Source: Liolophura sinensis
Lineage: Eukaryota > Mollusca > Polyplacophora > Chitonida > Chitonidae
DNA: 64,000 nucleotides
Assembly: GCF_032854445.1 (NCBI RefSeq)
Contig: NC_088300.1
Coordinates: 49,345,682 to 49,409,681 of the forward strand
Direction of reading: 5' to 3'
The position numbers and the translations under genes were made by a program. The notes under the pieces were generated by a model, which worked only from the letters and a program-made list of their open reading frames with translations, was not told the origin of the DNA and did not search any database. Positions 50,104 to 61,317 of this stretch are shown one piece after another (the first letter of the stretch is position 1; the number at the start of each line of letters is the position of its first letter).

Positions 50104-53100
50104 ATGAGGAGAGCACATATTGGTGAGTGGCTTGTTGTAAATCAATACAAGACTAGAAATCCCAAGGAAACATCCATAAACATCACCATTCGAACCAGGA
50201 TATCAGCTGAACAACAACAACTCCATATTGACAACGTAACTTACCATATCTAGATGCTTTCGGTACCAAACATGGGATTTTTAATTTTGAGGGTGCTATT
50301 AAGAGGTAAAGTGACGTAATTCATTGGAAAAAACAGCCTGTTACAATTGAGATCTAATATGGGGCTCATTGACTTAACACAAAGATTAGACTAGTTCAAT
50401 TAAATTAAACGTTGAGGTCTATTTTCAACAATTTCTGATATTTATTTATGTAATAGGGAACAGCAACCCAATTTATTAGGTGACGATGTCGACACGGCAT
50501 GTGAGCATAAGTCACAACTGTGAATTATCTTGGATTTACTGGTCCTAAAGGCTGCAGAATGTGGAAAAAATTGGCAGAGGAACAGAGAATGTCTTAATGA
50601 AAATAATTTATTGGAGTTTTCCCCGGTTAATGCATGTATTGGTTCATTTTGCACAGAGTTTTGTCGCACGAAGTTTCTCTGCGCTTGGCTATTCTTAAAT
50701 ACCAATATTTTAACCTGGAAGACTCCTCAGCTGCCTAACCCAATATTAAAAGATCAAAGCTGAGATGTTTGGCTATCATTTAAGGCTGGTCTGCTTTAGT
50801 CTTGTCTTGTTAAGTTGATTTCAGTATCTCTTTGCACACGTTTCCAAGATTTCAGTTCACCTGACTAGTCATGACAAAGTTATTTTGACAAGTGAAAAGG
50901 AAATATTTCTGTGGATTTCAACAGCGTTTCAATTCAGGAATGGATTTACACTCGCAGGATTGGTAATAAATGTCATATTCTCTTTAATGCACACCAGAAA
51001 TTGGCATGTGTATCTGTTTTAAAGTGGATTTAAAGGCCCGCTTCGTTCCACAAATGTCTTGTGGAATGAACCTGCTGGATTTTTTGATTCGGTGATTAAA
51101 CATGGAGGCAGATAAATGTCAGAAATTGTTGAAAATAGACCTTGATGTTTGATTTAATTGAACTAGGATCAGTCATTACAACTGACCAAAAATGTATATG
51201 TTAGTGTATGTATGACCTAGTCACATGCATGACTCACTGCTCAAACTATGTATTTTGTATTTGTGTATGTATAATATGTGTGTTTGGGGTTTTATAGCAC
51301 AATTCTAGGGCTAGCCTTAACAGACCAGCCCTACACACTCACTAGTCTTTGACCTGGCGGAACGTGAGATCGCACTGAAGCATTTGCAGTGCTCCATTAA
51401 AGTTATGCTCGGAGTGTTTCTACATATATTCTTAGTAAAACCCACTTGTTGTTTGGATGTTGATCTAAATTATTAGAAAGAAACCAGAAGATAAGGATAA
51501 ACCAAACAATATGTGGGCTTTGCTAAGAATACATTTAGGATGCCTTTGAAAGGATCGAGTGCTGTAAGCACCTCAGTGCGATCTCACCTTCTGCCAGGTT
51601 AATGAAAAGCAAGCCTTGACAGTCTAGCCCTAGAATTGTGTTAGCATTTTTCTAGGGACTAAGCAAGTACAAAGATGACAAGTCATTTAGGTGTATGTGC
51701 ATATACTGTGTCTTTTTGTGGCAGGGCAAGTCATGTGACCAAAGTAACTGAAGTATTGTGTCTCGGCAAAGACACCAGATATGATATCCCCCACCCAATC
51801 CCCAATGTCATGTTTTCTTGCTCTAACTTCTTTGGGGGCCTCCTTGGCTTAGTTGGTTAGCGTGCTAGCGCAGCGTAATGACCCAGGAGTCTCTCACCAA
51901 TGCGGTCCCTGTGAGTTCAAATCCAGCTCATGCTGGTTTCCTCTCCGGCCGTATGTGGGAAGGTCTGCCAGAAACCTGTGGATGGTCGTGGGTTTCCCCC
52001 GGGCTCTGCTATCATAATGTCGTATAAGTGAAATATTCTTGAGTACGGCATAAAACACCAAGCAAGGCAGCAACGAATTATTAAAGCCCATTGTATGGCC
52101 CAACCTGTGATGACCCCAGGTGTTCCACCCTCAAGGAGAGCCATTCTTCTCCATAATTCGTTTCCACAATGCATGATGGCAGTGATTAAACTCTTATGAT
52201 ATATGCCATATGATAATACTTTCTGCGTACATGATGCAGCCATTTTAACTGCTAACTAAATATGAAGCTAATTCATGTTTTGATACAAAATTTTTGTTCG
52301 CCAGTAGGGATGTGTTAATGATTTGGGGAAGTTCCCTGGTTAAGGCTTAATGTCATGTTTTAGTCATCATTCACAATTTTAACCCAGTTTGTCTATTTAC
52401 TTGTAACAGGAGAGACGCAAATGCAGCCAACAAATGAGATGTTAGAAGAGGAGAATTCATCTTTAGAATCCAGCCTCTCTAACAAAGTCAAGGCTTTGAA
52501 ACATGTAAGATGTGCTTTAGTTTTTGTTTTTTTTTTTGTTTTTGGCTAATTGCAGTTCAGACATTAATGTGTCTTATTGCTGTATATATGGTATTATACG
52601 TATATGTACATGTATTATTTTTAATCACAAAAGGGACATCTTTTATTCCTACCAAGGCCTGAGGCACATACAAATACTTCATATTAATTAAATATGCCCT
52701 TGACTCCATAATATTGATTTATTTATTTGATTGGAGGTTTACACCATACTCAAGAATATTTCACTTACACGACGGCGACTAGCATTGTGGTGGGGGGAAA
52801 CCGAGCAGAGCCCGTTGAAAACCCACGGCGATCCACAGGTTGCTGGCAGACCTTCCCACCCATAATATTGACTGTCAGATTGTGGTGTAACAGGTATAAA
52901 GTCGTCGTTAAAGATGGGCCCCTACTCATTAAGTTTTTATGGGCTTGTGCTCAAAATTTTGTTCCCTCAGTGCTAATTTTTAAATAAATCCCTACTTTTT
53001 TCATTAGCAAGAAAAAGAAAAATTTCCCTACTGACCTCATTGACCTACCCTATCTTTTGCTGATAGTTGGTTAAGTCCAACAAAAAATTTCTGTAGGATA

Positions 53101-53990
53101 GCCTAAGCTACATGTAGGTCTCTAGATGTGGGCCTAATGTTTGTGTCTATGCAACATAAACCATTCTGTTGTTGTGTCAAAATGTGAGTTGCCTAAATAC
53201 TTGCCGAAAACTTTTGTTATCTGGTATCGTTGTCTTTTTGGAGGAAGTACATATGATAGAACTATAGAATTCAATCCACAGAAACTTCATCGTTGTTAAT
53301 TAAGTTTCACTTTTGTATTTCAGTTGACAATTGACATTGGCACAGAAGTCAGAACTCACAACAAGCTGTTAAGTGAAATGGTGAGTGCAACATGTTAATG
53401 TATTTATAAGGTTTTGGCACATTAGTTTTGTAGATAGCATTTCTTTAAGGCTTTAATTAAAACTATCCCATAATGATATGTAATGTTTAGGTGATACTTA
53501 TTACAACTTGAGTGAAATTTGTTAGGCTTTGCACCTACAATGCATTTTTTTTTCATATATTTAAAATGTAATGCACTTTGACAGTTGTTTCACATCTGTT
53601 GTTTCAGGTCTAAGATATGATGAATGACATATTTGTTTCTCTATGCAGATCATATATCAAAACAAAAGCTAATGGTAGTTTATCTTATGTATAGGGTTGT
53701 TTTTTTAACCTCATTTGAACCAAAAACCAAGTGGTTTACACTAGTATAATTTTTACTTTTGAAGCACAAGAAAAGTAAGAAAAGTCTGTATTTACAGCTC
53801 ATTGAACATAGTTTTTATACATTTTTGCTTACAGGACAATGATTTTGAATCCAGTACAGGACTGCTGGAGTCGAGCATTGCTCGTGTGAAGGCCATAGCT
53901 AGAACAGGAGGCTGGCGATTCATTCTCTATCTTGTACTCTTTTCACTCTTTGTGTTCTTTGTGTGTTATGTTATCTTAAAATTTAGGTGA
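50104..53990 (+). CDS. BET1: BET1, Golgi/ER v-SNARE, complete
   Basis: Four exons, 50104-50122, 52410-52504, 53324-53380 and 53835-53990, splice in frame to 108 residues (human BET1 about 118). It starts MRRAHIGE like vertebrate BET1. The SNARE motif covers roughly residues 20-80 ('LSNKVKALKHLTIDIG', 'TEVRTHNKLLSEMDNDFES', with the expected central-layer Gln at a position occupied by the THN segment left for alignment to decide). A single C-terminal membrane anchor (FILYLVLFSLFVFFVCY) ends in VILKFR. BET1 is a Qc-SNARE working with Sec22, Bos1/GOSR2 and syntaxin 5 in ER-to-Golgi fusion. The N-terminus is shorter than in human. Intron 1 holds two inverted-repeat elements and a SINE. Confidence 0.96.
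50391..51168. mobile_element. Candidate non-autonomous DNA element with ~54-bp inverted termini (BET1 intron 1)
   Basis: The arm at 50393-50446 (TAGTTCAATTAAATTAAACG, TCTATTTTCAACAATTTCTG) recurs inverted at 51112-51167 (GAAATTGTTGAAAATAGACC, TTTAATTGAACTA). The 660-bp interior is non-coding as far as visible. Target duplication is not clear. Confidence 0.6.
51295..51643. mobile_element. Fold-back (near-palindromic) element, ~165-bp arms (BET1 intron 1)
   Basis: The left arm from 51295 (TAGCACAATTCTAGGGCTAG ... GGCGGAACGTGAGATCGCAC) matches the inverse of the right arm ending at 51643 (TAACACAATTCTAGGGCTAG ... GGCAGAAGGTGAGATCGCAC) almost throughout, leaving a loop of about 20-25 bp near 51465-51485. 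TA at both ends would fit a TA target site. Transcribed in BET1 pre-mRNA it would form a long hairpin. Confidence 0.8.
51835..52066 (+). mobile_element. tRNA-derived SINE in BET1 intron 1
   Basis: Head GGGGGCCTCCTTGGCTTAGT (box A), box B GAGTTCAAATCCAGC, centre GGTCGTGGGTTTCCCCCGGG and the tail CATAAAACACCAAGCAAGG. A short deletion removes part of the GTTTCCTCCCACC block; the AT-rich tail is short. Confidence 0.87.
52713..52860 (-). mobile_element. Head-truncated SINE in BET1 intron 2
   Basis: Antisense copy holding only tail and centre: TTTATTTATTTGATTGGAGG, GAATATTTCACTTACACGAC and CAGGTTGCTGGCAGACCTTC on the plus strand. The tRNA-like part is missing. Confidence 0.82.
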
Positions 53991-54286
53991 TGATTGTTGG
54001 AAAGGCAGGTTACTTAGATAAAAGTCAATTTAGTCTGTTAGTAGGTGAAATTGGATTGAAATGGAGGGAGGGATGGGGGTAAGGGGTGGGGTAGGGGAAG
54101 GGAATTGGGCAATTTGAGGGGATGGCAATGCTGGACAGGGTTTATTTGCTAGGGGTTGGCAGCTGAGTGTTAAAGATTGTGTAACATGTACTCCTGTGTA
54201 GTGACTTGCGATATACAGTATTTTTATCTGATTTTCCAAGAATTTTGTGTGAGCAAAATGAGCATAGACATACACCATACATGTGC

Positions 54287-54975
54287 AGGAGGAAGTGAGT
54301 TTACACTGTACATGTGAGTGGGGAACTGCAGATGTGGCTTGAAATCATTGACTGGTTAGCAGGAGGAAGTGAGTTTACACTGTTCATATGAGTTGGGAAA
54401 CGGCAGATTTGGCTTGAAGTCACTGACTGGTTAGCAGAAGGAAGTGAGTTTACACTGTTCATGTGAGTGGGAAACGGCAGATGTGACTTGAAATCATTGA
54501 CTGGTTAGCAGGAGGAAGTGAGTTTACACTGTTCATATGAGTTGGGAAACTGCAGATGTGGCTTGAAATCATTGACTGGTTAGCAGGAGGAAGTGAGTTT
54601 ACACTGTTCATATGAGTTGGGAAACTGCAGATGTGGCTTGAAACCATTGACTGGTTAGCAGGAGGAAGTTAGTTTACACTGTTCATGTGAGTGGGAAACG
54701 GCAGATGTGGCTTGAAATCATTGACTGGTTAGCAGGGGTAAGTGAGTTTACACTGTTCATGTGAGTGGGAAACGGCAGATGTGGCTTGAAGTTATTGACT
54801 GGTTAGCAGGAGGAAGTGAGTTTACACTGTACATGTGAGTGGGAAACGGCAGATGTGGCTGGAAATCATTGACTGGTTAGCAGAAGGAAACGAGTTTACA
54901 CTGTTCATATGAATGGGAAACGGCAGATGTGGCTTGAAATCATTGACTGGTTAGCAGGAGGAAGTGAGTTTTGAA
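54287..54975. repeat. 74-bp minisatellite just downstream of BET1
   Basis: About nine to ten units starting CAGGAGGAAGTGAGTTTACA and running through GGGAAACGGCAGATGTGG to ATTGACTGGTTAG, spaced 74-75 bp (about 54286, 54360, 54434, 54508, 54583, 54658, 54732, 54806, 54880, 54954). It lies between the BET1 stop and the first strong polyadenylation signal, so it may be in the 3' UTR. Confidence 0.93.
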
Positions 54976-55148
54976 CAGTTGTATATGTGATAATATGAAT
55001 GAGGTCACTCAGTGGTATTTGTTTCTCTCCTGGCCTTTTTCTAAACTCACAGCTTATTACAAGCGATAATTATAAATTATCAGTTTTCTGCACCCCAAAA
55101 TAATTTTTTTTTTGTTTTTTTTTTTTGTAAACACAACCTACATGTAGG

Positions 55149-55156
55149 TTAATAAA
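55149..55156 (+). terminator. Candidate BET1 polyadenylation signal
   Basis: AATAAA in GTTAATAAAAAATGG is the first canonical signal after the BET1 stop at 53990. If used, the 3' UTR would be about 1.2 kb and include the 74-bp minisatellite. Confidence 0.35.
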
Positions 55157-55649
55157 AAATGGCAAAATATACTATTGATCTGAACTTTGTTTTACAGCAG
55201 CTGTTTGTTGTGGATAAGACAAACTTTTAGTTTTTCCAAGTAATAATAATCAGATGTTTAATTATTGGCCATATTCTCTAAAAGTGGAGTGATCATTTTT
55301 CTAGGTCAGAACATGGTGCACAGACTGCAGTACTTGTAGCACTATTTAGACATCTCAACATAGAACAGCTTATGGAAATGCTGTGATAATTTCTCCTGGG
55401 TCACATTATGGAGTTTCTGAGAAATGATGTTTGTTGAGTGAGTGTATAGAAGGCTATATTGTAGAGGTACTGTATTCATGGGTGTTTCTGAATTATGCCC
55501 TTAAAAGGAAGTACACTTGTTAAGATTTGCTTTAAAAAAAGAGCTCAAATTAATAATAATTTATTGTTGACCACAAACTTCCCTGGTTAGAAATCATTTA
55601 TTGAATTAGTTGTTTCTTGTATGATGTTATACTGATGAAGACTGCACTT

Positions 55650-55813
55650 ATTTGTGGGAAGATCTGCCAGCAATCTGCGGATGGTCATGGGTTTCCCCAA
55701 GGCTCTGTCTGGTTTCCTCCCGTACATAATGCTGGCCGCTGTTGTATAAGTGCAATATTGTTGAATACAGCATAAAACACTTATCAACTTAATAAATGAA
55801 TAAATAAATATTT
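55650..55813 (+). mobile_element. SINE 3' part
   Basis: Begins GTGGGAAGATCTGCCAGCAA, includes GGTTTCCTCCCGTACATAAT and TATAAGTGCAATATTGTTGA, and ends in AATAAATGAATAAATAAATA. The head is missing. Confidence 0.8.
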
Positions 55814-56313
55814 GTATGTGGATAGCGATATGATGTATGGGTGAGAGGAACAGGCAGTCTGAAAGAAACCACCACTTTTCCAGGAAACTTGCAAACACCT
55901 AGACTTAAAGCTGCAGTCCAGTTAGTGGAGTAAATGGAAGGTGGATTTGAACACGTCCGACTTACGGGAAGCTCTTTTTAGTGTTATATGCACATGCTTG
56001 TAACTACCATTGTCGCGAGCGCTGTAGACATTTCATTTATGCTATATCAGTTATATGCTCATAATGTTAATTTACATATGCTTTTGTGTGCAAGTGGACC
56101 TGGCTGGAACTCATTGGTCAAGGCCAAGTGAACCCAGCAGAATTAAGACATTGGGAAAGGAGGAAGTCAGCATGCTTTATCCTAGATAGTAAGTTAACAA
56201 TCCCATATAAATGAAACAATGGAAATCATCCTTTACAAGAGCTTTGTGTTTGTCTCATTGTAAGCCAATCGTATTTTCCCTTTAACATTAGAATGGTTAT
56301 CGAATACTGTGTG

Positions 56314-56528
56314 TACCCTAATTCTTCTAATTCTTAGGCATATATTAGTAGTGCTGAAAGTAAAGAATTGGATAACTTTCTCAGTTTTTTTGAAAAGTAG
56401 AGATATGAATATGTTTATTAGATGGACTAACCATGTGAAAAAAGAAACTAAATATTCCTGCTATAATTACATGTTTATTGGCTAAAAAGAGCAGACCAGG
56501 TGTCCTAAAATTAGAAGAAGTAGATTAG
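56314..56528. mobile_element. MITE family A, copy 3
   Basis: About 215 bp, TACCCTAATTCTTCTAATTC at one end and ATTAGAAGAAGTAGATTA at the other, with the family interior (ATATTAGTAGTGCTGAAAGT, TTAGATGGACTAACCATGTG, GAGCAGACCAGGTGTCC). It has more substitutions than copy 2. Confidence 0.75.
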
Positions 56529-56896
56529 TATTGTAGGTCAATACTGCAGGACTTTGCCTTTTGTTTTTGGCTCAGTAGATGTACCTCAAAGGACAATTGA
56601 ATGCCACATTTTCAGTTCTACACAGACATGCATGGTTAATGTGATGCTCCTAAAAATTGTCTATTTGAGACTTTGCATTTGGAAGTATTGCAGTGGTACG
56701 AATTTGTAAATATCACTTTGACATGGAAATAGCATTGTTTGAAATTTGAACACGTTTGTCTAAGAATCAGTTTTTTGAAGACCATATATCATGTTATGAA
56801 AACACCCACGAAAAAACAGCACGTCATGCATGACATGTGTTCATGATCTACATCTTTGTATTTAAAATATGGAACAGATAATTTCACTTTTGTATA

Positions 56897-57155
56897 GGGG
56901 CCATTGCTGGCTCACTCCAAACATCACTTTCATCACAGCTCATCAGCTCTTGACCAATGAGGTAACAAGATCGAATCCAGCCTCAGCAGGTTTTTGCTGT
57001 GGCTTTAAGTCAGTCAGTTTGTCAGCTACCTGCATGGTGAAGGGTGGTAATCTTCTCCATGTTCTGCCTGGTTTTCTTCATGTATAAAAAAGATCATAAT
57101 CACACAAGTGATATATTCTTGAATAGGGTGTTAATAACCAATCAGATAAATAAAT
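56897..57155 (+). mobile_element. Degenerate SINE copy
   Basis: Head-like AGGGGCCATTGCTGGCTCAC, box-B-like AAGATCGAATCCAGCC, then ATATTCTTGAATAGGGTG and AACCAATCAGATAAATAAAT. Its length fits a full copy, but it is one of the most diverged in the window. Confidence 0.65.
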
Positions 57156-60100
57156 ACAGTTGTAATACTAGCTTCACAAACCTCATGTGTGTCTTAACAC
57201 TGAATGTTCATAGAGACTGTTTCATGTACAAACCGTTTGGACTTGACAGGTGGTTGTAGTATTATTTACTTGATAAGTTGGACATGTTTTATGTCCGTGT
57301 TATTCCATTTTACAATAAACTCTCAATAAAGAGAATTGTCTGCATTATTGTCTTAATTATCATCTTCAAGTCAATTTTCATACAAAATGTGTGAATAAGA
57401 GATATACATATTTCTGTATTATCAGTAATAAAGAGAATTGTCTTGCTATGTTATACTGTCTTCTAGTTCCTGCTTTACTTTCTTTCATATAATTGATTGT
57501 TGTTTAACGCCATACCCAAGATTTGTTCACGTTAACGATGGCGGTTAGTTTTATGCTTTAAGGAAACCAGAGTGTCTTCAACGAATGATCGACCGCACGA
57601 AGGTCTACATGAACAATGATTGCTGGGGTATCAACAAATTCCCTGTAATAGGCCGAGGGCTTTAATCCACACTGGCCATTGAATAGGTGTGGAAATTTGT
57701 CCGCGTGTAAGAAGGAAAGATGGGGGGAAAAGCACGTACATGATCTGTCATCACGATCTATCATCAAGGCAGAGGAAATTTTTGGTAATTAAAATTATGC
57801 AAGTAAACTGGTCATATTTGTCCATTTCATACTGATTTTTTAATCAATTTAGCATTTTAACTTTCTTTAAAGATTGATATTTTGATTCCTGCTTTAGGGA
57901 AGGGTTAATGCCCTGACTATTTTTTCGGACGAACACGAATGCTTCATCAATTGATAGCAGCACTTTGACATTGAGACCAAAATCACCTTACACTGTTAAT
58001 CGGAAACAAAATTCACTCTATATACAGATTTTTGTAATGGTCTCCTCAAGGAGGATGTTTTCGTAATAATGCACTTGATAATACTTAGTTGGACGGTCGG
58101 TGTCAAATGTCGTTTAATCAAAAATGTCTACTATATTCGCTTGTTGTACTTTGGGAATCATATGCCGTCGATCAGGTAAGTGGATGGAGGAAAATGGAAT
58201 AGAAACCGGCGAAAAACCTCTGAACACGGCAACTAAGTAACCACGGACCTTTTCTTTCTTACCATCGGGAGTATATTCCTTATAGGGCCTACACCACATG
58301 CATGTGTCTTCACGCGGACCTTCACTGGGCGCTTACCAATAAATTTTGCTTTAGATGTTCGTTGAAATCAATTGGTGCATACTTTTGATAAAGATAATAC
58401 AACAAAAGTTTCAGAAGAGTTAAGCGGTGATGTGGAGGGTCGTAAGCGGTGATGTGGAGGGTCGTAAGCAGTGATGTGGAGCGCCGTAAGTACATGTGGG
58501 ATGCACCGGGGCCTGGGTTCAAGCACTCGGCATTACTAGTTGAAAACCTGTCGCACTGCATGCCAACAGCGACATCGGTGCTTTAGCCCATGGAACCAAA
58601 GCAGAGCTGAAAGTCCACCGTACTTTACAGGTCTAAGACGCATGAATTTAATATACGTATGTCGGGCGAAGTTAAATCAAAGAAATGACTCAAAACTTGC
58701 GTTATTATAACCTTGAAAAGGGAATATAATTTATGAAAGAGGAACCAATAACAACTTCTCATGACATAATCATCAAATATCAAGCACTATTTATGCGAAC
58801 AATTATTATAGTTAAACCAAACGAAATGAATTAAATTAACTAAAATTACAAATGTATAATCGTATCAGGCTGAATTAATATATGTAGTACCGGTATATAA
58901 AACGGGTTTTAATTCGCCATATATGTAACTCATTACAGCAACTACAACAAGGCATTCAGAGAATACCGGTAGCCGGTCTGACTGAGCAGTTTGTTAAACT
59001 GCATAATGTTCAAGTCATGTGATACATTCAAATATTGACCTATAAATAAAAAAAGTAGAATGATTGACATTGTCATAAACAGACATTATCCTCTACTTAT
59101 ATAGTGCTAACAACTTGCCATTAAATCATCAAGAAATACCAAAATTATTACACTGTCACAGCTATGACTGTTTATCATATGCAGATAAGACTGCAGAGCA
59201 GTGACTTCATGTGTTATGGAGTTGTAAATCATTGTCGTGGTAAAACTAAAAGCCACTGTGGTGAGTTAGTGCACACCTTTACCACGAAGGTCTTTCATAT
59301 GCAAATCGCGAACTGCGTTTGGCAATCCATATACAATGGGAGGCAATTGCAACCCTGTGAATAGCTGATCAAATGTTGAGCTATGAGATACAAAACTTTA
59401 TTGATATTTGGTATGTAAGTCTCTACCGATGATTGGCTAACTGTGTACTATGGGTGACCACTGCAACCCTATGATTGGCCAAAAGCTTTAACCAAACTGG
59501 ACACCAAGAGCATCTGATCCCCCTCTCACAATAGCATTCCTTACTTTGAAAGGCGAGCTGAAAAATGTATGCATAACTGTTTTATAACAATAAAATCAAT
59601 TATAATTTACAAGTGCTTTAAACGCCTACTGCAAAATCTCGACATGATGTCAATTGAATGTATAAGATGGTTTGCAATAGCAGTCATCTTTGAGGTAAGT
59701 TTGTGTTTATTGCCCATTGTATGCCCTTACCAGTCAAGGCCCTCTTCCCATCTTATGACACCTCTAACAACAGGCACCAACAGTGGGCAATACTCAATCT
59801 TACATCAAAGATGGCTGTCAGTACAAACCACCTATAGCATATTTTCGAACGCTTGTTCTAAATAATTTTATACTGGCTAAGTATTCCGTTAACTTATTTC
59901 AAATGGTGATTGGATGATGTTAGCGCATAACACCTGAGCCTATTTGTTCACGTTTTTTTAAAAATGATTATTATTTATAATCAGCGAATTAATCAGAAAC
60001 AACGGCGGGGTATATCCCATGTACACAAAATTTTAATAACACTGAACATTTGAATTACCAATAATCATCTCAATATTATAAAAAAATGTTCATGTTTAAT

Positions 60101-61317
60101 TTTGTTTAGGATTCTTCGCCTTGTCACTACTATAAATTTTAAGGGAGTGCAATCATTTTATACTGATATTAAAACTATACTTTAAGATTTAGAAATACAA
60201 TCCGTGCTAGTGGTCAGATTAATATGATTAAGTCTTTTTAAATCTCAAATTAAATGTTGGTATTAAACGATCCATATAATAATTCACGTCAAACATTAAA
60301 TTCAACATATAAATTGAGAGTAATATAGAGCAGAAAAATGCTCGCAAACTTATACCCATAAAAATATACCACAAACATGTAGATCCATAATCTAAGACAT
60401 GCTTTGACATGCCATGGTTTTGCACGAACCAGTGATAAACGATATAATTAATTTCCCCACAAAGAAAATAGTATCCAACTCGGCATGTTACTTACGCTGT
60501 TTAAAGCAAATTGCAGCACATCATCTCAGACTCCAATCTATGCCTATGTCCCACAAGATCCTACCAAAGAATTCTTTCTATGGTATATACTAAACTCAAA
60601 GCAGCATTTTTTTTTCATTCCTTTTTTTTTGGAGGGGGGGGGGGAGGGGGTTATTAATAAATTACCACCTTTGTTAAGTGATGTGCATCTCGTTCATTAA
60701 AGCACTAATAAATCATGGAACTTAAAATACTAATAAAAAAGAAAACTTACAAACGTGAAAACACACAGAAGTTTGTATATGAATCAAACATGTACACGTG
60801 TTCTCAAGCACAATTTTATGGCATCAGAGTAAAATAATTTCTCAAAAAGATCTTACATTTAAGTTCTCTTGCATAGTCCTATGTTAGAGGTCCTCATTTA
60901 CATAATGTAAAACTAAAATATCTATCGCCTTGCTTTCTTTCAAAACTTTTTTTTGTAAATTTTTCTTTAACTCTTATCTCTACCCTTATAATTTTGGTCA
61001 ACACGTGGAAGTTGCAACATGGAGTTATATATAAACGTTAAAGGTTCTGAGCTAATTTTTTTATTATGTACCGTATAACATTGAAATCTGCCAACACTAA
61101 GTATACACTTGACATAAAGATTAATTATATAAAAAGAAAACCAGTTATGGAAAAAATAATAACATATACATGATATATTAAGATAATCAAGTGAAGTAAA
61201 CAAAAGTTAATAAAAATAAATAAAAAAGCTAAAAACTTATAAAAAAATTGATGTTACAGGAAACGTTGTGTGCTCATTACGAAGACCAGTCCGCATTCGA
61301 TTCTTCTGTTTTACCCA
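57156..61317. other. Intergenic region left of the right-edge gene
   Basis: No gene supported. It includes a worn SINE-related stretch at 57492-57575 (TGTTTAACGCCATACCCAAG), three exact-to-near copies of a 22-bp unit (TAAGCGGTGATGTGGAGGGT...) at 58421-58486, and G-rich and T-rich runs near 60610-60650. On the minus strand AATAAA near 61060 is a candidate polyadenylation signal for the gene ending at 61318. Confidence 0.45.

Noticed and set aside
54287-54975. 74-bp minisatellite as a fifth splice-edge array
   Set aside because: It contains donor-like GAAGTGAGT but does not match the end of any BET1 exon.
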